Source: Acidobacteriota bacterium
Lineage (GTDB): Bacteria > Acidobacteriota > Terriglobia > Terriglobales > Acidobacteriaceae
DNA length: 10,854 nt
Assembly (NCBI GenBank): GCA_021802085.1
Contig: JAKAAZ010000113.1
Coordinates: 1-10,854, forward strand
Direction: 5' to 3'
How positions within the stretch are numbered: the first letter of the stretch is position 1; every line of letters starts with the position of its first letter. A program made the translations under genes and the position numbers. Positions 6,629 to 10,854 of the stretch are shown one piece after another. Under the pieces are notes generated by a model, which had not been told where the DNA came from, ran no database searches, and worked only from the letters and a program-made list of their open reading frames with translations.

Positions 6629-6644
6629 GGTCCAAGCGGAAATC

Positions 6645-7571
6645 TTAGACGCCAATCACAGCGCAGAGTTCCTTCACCGCGTCCGCGCTCTTCTGCAGAC
6701 CGGCCTGCTCCTCCGGCATCAGCTTGAGTTCGATGATCTCTTCCAGACCGCGCGCTCCCAGCTTGCACAGAACGCCAACACAGAGACCGTGAATGCCATA
6801 CTCCCCTTCCAGATACGCCGAGCACGGAAGCACCTTCTTCTTGTCTTTGAGGATGGCCTCCACCATCTCGGTTGTCGCCGCACCCGGAGCATAGTAGGCG
6901 CTGCCCGCCTTCAGGTACTTGACGATCTCCGCACCGCCATCGCGCGTGCGCTGCACCAGACGGTCGATCGTGGCCTTGTCGAGCAGCTCCGTGATGGGCA
7001 CGCCGTACGCGGTGGAATAGCGCGGCATGGGAACCATGGTGTCGCCGTGTCCGCCTAAAACGAACGCGGAGACATTTTCCACGCTTACCTTCAACTCCTC
7101 GGCAATAAAGGTGCGGAAGCGAGCCGAATCCAGAACTCCCGCCATCCCGATCACGCGTTCACGATTGAACTTCGACTGCTTGAACGCGGTCTGGACCATC
7201 ACGTCCAGCGGGTTGGAGGAGACGATCAGAATGGCCTCCGGCGACGCCGCCACAACCTTGGCGACCACATCCGACATGATCTTGTAGTTTGTTTGCAGCA
7301 GGTCGTCGCGGCTCATCCCGGGCTTGCGCGGAATTCCCGCTGTGATGACGACGATGTCCGAATTCGCAGTGGCAGCGTAGTCATTGCTTCCGAGAATGTG
7401 AACGTCGTGCTTCTCGACCGGCATGGATTCCAGCAGATCGAGCGCCTTGCCCTGCGGTATTCCCTCCACAACATCGACCAGCACAATGTCGGCCAACTCC
7501 TTGGCCGCGATCCAATGCGCACAGGTGGCGCCAGTGTTTCCTGCTCCAACAATCGATACTTTCTTTCGCAT
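6645..7571 (-). CDS. mdh: Malate dehydrogenase (LDH-like type)
   Basis: Interconverts malate and oxaloacetate with NAD(H) in the TCA cycle. It has 308 residues, the usual length for LDH-like bacterial MDH. The N-terminal Rossmann fold has GAGNTG at 9-14 and Asp33 after the second strand, which favours NAD. Arg82 and Arg88 in the active-site loop (GIPRKPGMSRDD) bind the dicarboxylate; an Arg at 82, where lactate dehydrogenases have Gln, marks it as malate-specific. Asn120, Asp148, Arg151 and catalytic His175 (GGHGDT) are all present. AAAGGAG at 7582-7576 lies four bases before the ATG. It follows icd by 40 bases on the same strand with no terminator visible in the gap, so the two enzymes are probably co-transcribed. 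Confidence 0.97.
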   Translation of the reverse strand: MRKKVSIVGAGNTGATCAHWIAAKELADIVLVDVVEGIPQGKALDLLESMPVEKHDVHILGSNDYAATANSDIVVITAGIPRKPGMSRDDLLQTNYKIMSDVVAKVVAASPEAILIVSSNPLDVMVQTAFKQSKFNRERVIGMAGVLDSARFRTFIAEELKVSVENVSAFVLGGHGDTMVPMPRYSTAYGVPITELLDKATIDRLVQRTRDGGAEIVKYLKAGSAYYAPGAATTEMVEAILKDKKKVLPCSAYLEGEYGIHGLCVGVLCKLGARGLEEIIELKLMPEEQAGLQKSADAVKELCAVIGV

Positions 7572-7611
7572 ACTTCTCCTTTGCAGATCCTCTTAAAATC
7601 GAACAGTTGTG

Positions 7612-9033
7612 TCAGACGGCAGCGTGAACGGCATCCATATTTTCAATCATGCGCGTGGCAAATTCGCTGGTGCCGACCTTGGTTGCGCCCTGCATCTGCC
7701 GCTCGAAATCGTAGGTGACAAATTTCTGCTGGATGGTCCGCTCCATGGAATTTTCAATCAGCCGGGCTGCTTCGCCCCAGCCGATAAAGTCGAACAACAT
7801 GACTCCCGATAGCATCACTGATCCCGGATTGATGACGTCCTTGTCCGCATACTTCGGCGCGGTCCCGTGCGTCGCTTCAAATACCGCATAGCCATCGCCG
7901 ACATTCGCGCCGGGCGCAATGCCCAGCCCTCCCACCTGCGCGGCGCAGGCATCAGAAATATAATCTCCGTTCAGGTTCGGAGTGGCCAGAACACTGTATT
8001 CGTCAGGGCGCACAATTACCTGCTGAAAGATGGAATCCGCAATGCGGTCGTTGACCAGCAATTTCTTCTTCCACTTCCCTTGCCCGTGGCTGGCGCCAAT
8101 GCTTGCGATCACATGCTTCACTTCCGCATAAATCTCATCGCGGAATTTCTGTGGCGCGTGTTCCAGACCCGGTTCGATCAAGGCCGCATTCTGCTCAATC
8201 GTCAGATCGGGCTTCGCTTCCAGGTTGCCAAGGATCCAGCTCTCGCGCTCGGTGACAATGTCATCGCGAAATTCTGCGACGGCGACTTCATAACCCCACT
8301 CTCGAAACGCGCCCTCGGTGAACTTCTGGATGTTTCCCTTGTGCATCAACGTCACCGATTTGCGGTGATGCTTCAGCGCATACGCAATCGCCGCGCGCAC
8401 CAGGCGCTTGGTCCCGGTAATCGAAATCGGCTTAATGCCGATGCCGGAATCTTCACGAATCTTTTTCTTGGTGCCGGCCAGCATCTGGTTGTTTAAAAAG
8501 TCGAGGATTTTTTTTGCCTCGGGAGTTCCCTCCTTGAACTCAATACCGGCATACACATCTTCCGTATTTTCGCGGAAGATCATGATGTCCAGCTTCTCCG
8601 GGTGCTTCACCGGGCTGGGGACGCCCTGGTAATAGCGCACGGGGCGGATGCAGGAATACAGATCCAGCATCTGGCGCAGCGTGACATTCAGAGAGCGGAT
8701 GCCGCCGCCCACAGGAGTAGTCAGCGGACCCTTGATGGAAACGCGCAGATCGCGCGCCGCCTGCACGGTATCATCCGGCAGCCAGTTCTGAAACTTGGCA
8801 AAGGCTTTTTCGCCGGCGAAAATTTCAAACCACTTCACCGCGCGCTTTCCGCCGTAGGCTTTGGCGACCGCGGCATCGAATACGCGCTGCGACGCGCGCC
8901 AAATATCGCGACCGGTGCCGTCGCCTTCAATGTAGGGAATGATGGGATTGTCGGGTACTTGATACGTTCCGTTGGAATATTCGATCGGCTTGCCATCTTT
9001 GGGCAGCGCGACGCCACTATAACTTGCCTGCAT
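7612..9033 (-). CDS. icd: NADP-dependent isocitrate dehydrogenase (long form)
   Basis: Oxidative decarboxylation of isocitrate to 2-oxoglutarate. Counting from the ATG at 9033 (473 residues), the isocitrate site is complete: Ser114 and Asn116 (RSLN), Arg120, Arg130, Arg154, Tyr161, Lys232, and the metal ligands Asp357 and Asp361 (GDYISD). HGTAPKY has Lys394-Tyr395, equivalent to E. coli Lys344-Tyr345, which marks NADP use. Ser114 matches the E. coli Ser113 phosphorylation site; no kinase gene is in the window. The protein is longer than the E. coli enzyme mainly through an insert near 285-325, as I recall for cyanobacterial enzymes of about 473-475 residues. A TTG at 9042 would add three residues, but GGAG at 9047-9044 is one base from it and ten from the ATG, so the ATG is preferred. 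First gene of the icd-mdh pair. Confidence 0.97.
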   Translation of the reverse strand: MQASYSGVALPKDGKPIEYSNGTYQVPDNPIIPYIEGDGTGRDIWRASQRVFDAAVAKAYGGKRAVKWFEIFAGEKAFAKFQNWLPDDTVQAARDLRVSIKGPLTTPVGGGIRSLNVTLRQMLDLYSCIRPVRYYQGVPSPVKHPEKLDIMIFRENTEDVYAGIEFKEGTPEAKKILDFLNNQMLAGTKKKIREDSGIGIKPISITGTKRLVRAAIAYALKHHRKSVTLMHKGNIQKFTEGAFREWGYEVAVAEFRDDIVTERESWILGNLEAKPDLTIEQNAALIEPGLEHAPQKFRDEIYAEVKHVIASIGASHGQGKWKKKLLVNDRIADSIFQQVIVRPDEYSVLATPNLNGDYISDACAAQVGGLGIAPGANVGDGYAVFEATHGTAPKYADKDVINPGSVMLSGVMLFDFIGWGEAARLIENSMERTIQQKFVTYDFERQMQGATKVGTSEFATRMIENMDAVHAAV

Positions 9034-9193
9034 TGCGTACAATCTCCAATTGTTAAACGATGTCTCCTTGATCAGGCTACCACTCCATTTCCATCACCGC
9101 CAGAATCCGCCTTGCTGCAAACTCGGAGCATTTTGATCCGCGAATCGAATCCATCGAGCTGTTTCCTGCACGACACAAGCAAACTCATCTAGG
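9034..9193. promoter_or_regulatory. Divergent promoter region between icd and the SCO gene
   Basis: These 160 bases must hold promoters for icd-mdh (minus) and the SCO gene (plus). GGAG for icd is at 9047-9044. A second Shine-Dalgarno-like AAGGAG lies on the minus strand at 9067-9062 with no open frame behind it. I cannot point to a clear -35/-10 pair in either direction. Confidence 0.4.
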
Positions 9194-10138
9194 ATGGAAG
9201 ATGTGCAAGCATCCACCCTACGCACGGTTCCAGAACGCCCTCTTAATTTTTCATTCGGCGGCTTTGCGCGGCGCGGCGCGTGGCTGGCTTTGCTGTTCGT
9301 CGTATCCTTTAGCCCACTGTGCCGGGCGCAATATGGCGGCGACAGTCAGTCCTCCATGGGCACCGTACAAGCCGGTCTGCCGAAATATTTGCAGAACGCA
9401 GGCATCGCGCAAAACCTGAATCGCAAACTTCCTTTGTCAGCGGAATTTATCGATTCTTCCGGCGAGGTTGTCACGCTGGGAAAATATTTTGGCAAGCGGC
9501 CAGTCGTATTGGCGGAGGTCTATTTCAGTTGCGGCATGTTGTGTCCGCAGGTGCTGCACGGCGCGGCGGATGCACTGAAACAAACCGGTCTGAAGGCGGG
9601 CAAAGATTACGATGTGGTGGTTGCCAGCTTCGATCCTAAGGACACGGCGCAAGAAGCTGTCGGCGAGAAGCAGGTTTTCATCAACTGGCTGGGCGATCCC
9701 GCGGCCGCGTCGGGCGTGCATTTTCTCACCGGCACGCAGCCTTCAATCGATGCGCTGACCACGGCGACGGGTTTTCATTATGTGCGCGTGCCAGGTCCCG
9801 ACGGCAAGATGGATCAGTTCGCCCACTCCAGCGTCATCATGGTGGCGACGCCGGATGGAAGGCTCTCAAAATATTTCTCCGGCATTGAATACGCGCCGCG
9901 CGATCTCCGGTTGGCCATGGTCGATGCGTCGAATCACAAGATCGGCACTGCCGCCGATCTGTTCCTGCTCTACTGCTGCAATTACAATCCGTCGTCCGGT
10001 CGATATACGGTCGCCATCCTGCGAGTGATGGGTCTGGCCGGTTGCGTCACGATTCTGATTGTTCTGGGCATGATCTATCTGCTAACCCGCAAGCCGACGG
10101 GACGAAATTTTCCGCCGTCGTCCCCTACCGCTGCCTAG
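9194..10138 (+). CDS. SCO1/SenC-family protein with C-terminal membrane anchor
   Basis: Thioredoxin-fold protein of the copper-delivery family that serves CuA assembly in cytochrome c oxidase, facing the periplasm. It has 314 residues. After a 27-residue N-terminus with RRGAW comes a hydrophobic signal segment (about 29-41), with likely processing near CRAQ (43-46). The SCO metal/redox site is complete: Cys113 and Cys117 (CGMLC) and His211 (FAHSS), with SFDPKD at 145-150. A second hydrophobic helix spans about 274-297, so the domain is held at the membrane from its C-terminus. Just before it lies LLYCCNYNPSSGRY (258-271), a segment I recall from other SCO proteins of this layout. No oxidase subunit gene is adjacent in the window. 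Only a weak ribosome-binding site precedes the ATG. The stop overlaps that of the convergent DUF3565 gene. Confidence 0.93.
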   Translation: MEDVQASTLRTVPERPLNFSFGGFARRGAWLALLFVVSFSPLCRAQYGGDSQSSMGTVQAGLPKYLQNAGIAQNLNRKLPLSAEFIDSSGEVVTLGKYFGKRPVVLAEVYFSCGMLCPQVLHGAADALKQTGLKAGKDYDVVVASFDPKDTAQEAVGEKQVFINWLGDPAAASGVHFLTGTQPSIDALTTATGFHYVRVPGPDGKMDQFAHSSVIMVATPDGRLSKYFSGIEYAPRDLRLAMVDASNHKIGTAADLFLLYCCNYNPSSGRYTVAILRVMGLAGCVTILIVLGMIYLLTRKPTGRNFPPSSPTAA

Positions 10139-10344
10139 CGCCGGTCATTCTGCGAGCATTCTTTGCATATCAAGCTCATGCCAAGATGCTGCCTGCGGCC
10201 CTCTTCATGGATGACCCATGGCCGCAACATCCACGGTGGGCGATGCCGCACGTGTTGCGTGTGGCCGCACGATAACTCCGCAACCCAATCCTCGTGCACG
10301 TCTTGATGGAAGCCGATGATCGTGGAGTTTTGCCGTTGCGTCAT
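10135..10344 (-). CDS. DUF3565 family small Cys/His protein
   Basis: Conserved small protein of 69 residues and unknown biochemical function. It matches the DUF3565 pattern well: IIGFHQD near the start, WVAELSCGHTQHVRH (20-34), PPW and RPWV, then EEGR and a closing ICKEC (59-63). Cys26, His28, His31, His34, Cys60 and Cys63 are spaced like a small metal site, which is inference. Length is normal for the family, so it is intact despite its size. The start at 10344 has only a weak GAGAAG upstream. Its TAG stop shares bases with the TAG stop of the convergent SCO gene. It is divergent from the flavoprotein gene. Confidence 0.88.
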   Translation of the reverse strand: MTQRQNSTIIGFHQDVHEDWVAELSCGHTQHVRHRPPWMLRPWVIHEEGRRQHLGMSLICKECSQNDRR

Positions 10345-10436
10345 CTTCTCAGGGTAGTCGAGATTCGTGATGCGCTCACTCCATGGGAGCCATGCATAAT
10401 GGAGTAGTTCGTTCGCTTTCCCTGGCCAATCGCATC

Positions 10437-10854
10437 GTGACCCAAGTCTTTGACGTCCTCATTCTCGGAGCTGGCGCGGCAGGCTTGATGTGCGCCATGG
10501 AAGCCGGACGAGATGGCAAGCGAGTCGCAGTGCTGGAGCGCGCCGATCGAATCGGGAAAAAGATTTTGATCTCCGGCGGCGGCCGCTGCAACTTCACCAA
10601 CATTCATTGCGGCCCGGACAATTTTCTTTCCGCCAACCCACATTTTTGTAAGTCCGCGCTGGCTCGTTACACTCCGTGGGACTTTCTCGCTCTGGTTGAG
10701 AAACATCAAATTCCGTATCACGAGAAGACTCTCGGCCAGCTTTTCTGCGACCGCTCCGCGCGGGATATTGTCGCCATGATGGAAGAAGAATGCCGGCAGT
10801 CCGGCGCGCGGATTTTTGTGAACGCGAACGTTGAGTCGGTGGAATACGATCGTG
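10437..10854 (+). CDS. HI0933/BaiN-family FAD-dependent oxidoreductase (3' end outside window)
   Basis: N-terminal 139 residues of a flavoprotein of the HI0933-like (YhiN/BaiN) family; the reaction of most members is not established. FDVLILGAGAAG (5-16) is the FAD-binding GxGxxG motif and Glu34 ends the second strand. GKKILISGGGRCNFTN (40-55) is the family signature. The frame stays open to the window end. I chose the GTG at 10437 because it puts the FAD motif at the usual distance from the N-terminus and leaves room for a divergent promoter (CATAAT at 10395-10400 is a possible -10). In-frame ATGs at 10383 and 10392 would add 18 or 15 residues. None of the three has a well-spaced ribosome-binding site, so the start is uncertain while the family is not. 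Confidence 0.9.
   Translation, partial: MTQVFDVLILGAGAAGLMCAMEAGRDGKRVAVLERADRIGKKILISGGGRCNFTNIHCGPDNFLSANPHFCKSALARYTPWDFLALVEKHQIPYHEKTLGQLFCDRSARDIVAMMEEECRQSGARIFVNANVESVEYDR

Noticed and set aside
7867..9192. Plus-strand open frames (7867-8496 and 8602-9192) opposite icd
   Set aside because: The icd reading frame is unmistakable and the antisense translations show no family features.

Overview
The window reads as a stretch of ordinary chromosome from a moderately GC-rich soil-type bacterium. The most likely phylum is Acidobacteriota. This is an inference from the mix of genes: DUF4382 lipoproteins, an icd-mdh pair with the long form of isocitrate dehydrogenase, a SCO protein with a C-terminal membrane anchor, and paired cyclophilins. 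There is no rRNA, tRNA, CRISPR array, integrase, transposase or recognisable phage gene.

Layout. Positions 1-427 are visibly more AT-rich and hold the tail of one gene (2-79) and a gene-like but start-less reading frame (95-427). A hairpin (476-516) separates these from two tandem minus-strand paralogous lipoprotein genes (527-1975 and 2354-3850). Each encodes a DUF4382 domain, a carboxypeptidase-regulatory-like beta domain and a Cys-containing C-terminal part. The 378-base gap between them carries a good promoter for the downstream copy and a set of short TTGAATAG-type repeats. The plus-strand block that follows encodes an exported cyclophilin (4263-5084), a cytosolic cyclophilin (5185-5715) and a short-chain dehydrogenase (5825-6565), closed by a strong hairpin at 6597-6628.

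On the minus strand, icd (7612-9033) and mdh (6645-7571) form a tight TCA-cycle operon, transcribed icd first. Divergent from icd is a SCO1/SenC copper-thioredoxin-like protein (9194-10138). Its stop codon overlaps that of a convergent small Cys/His-rich DUF3565 gene (10135-10344). Divergent from that gene, an HI0933/BaiN-family flavoprotein begins near 10437 and runs off the window.

The genes group by theme rather than as one pathway: cell-surface lipoproteins of unknown role, proline isomerases in two compartments, central carbon metabolism, and redox or copper handling. I see no convincing new defence or mobile system. The parts most worth a second look are the lipoprotein pair with its 12-base linker repeats and upstream motifs, the decayed region at the left edge, the active-site differences between the two cyclophilins, and the conserved small DUF3565 gene locked stop-to-stop with the SCO gene.
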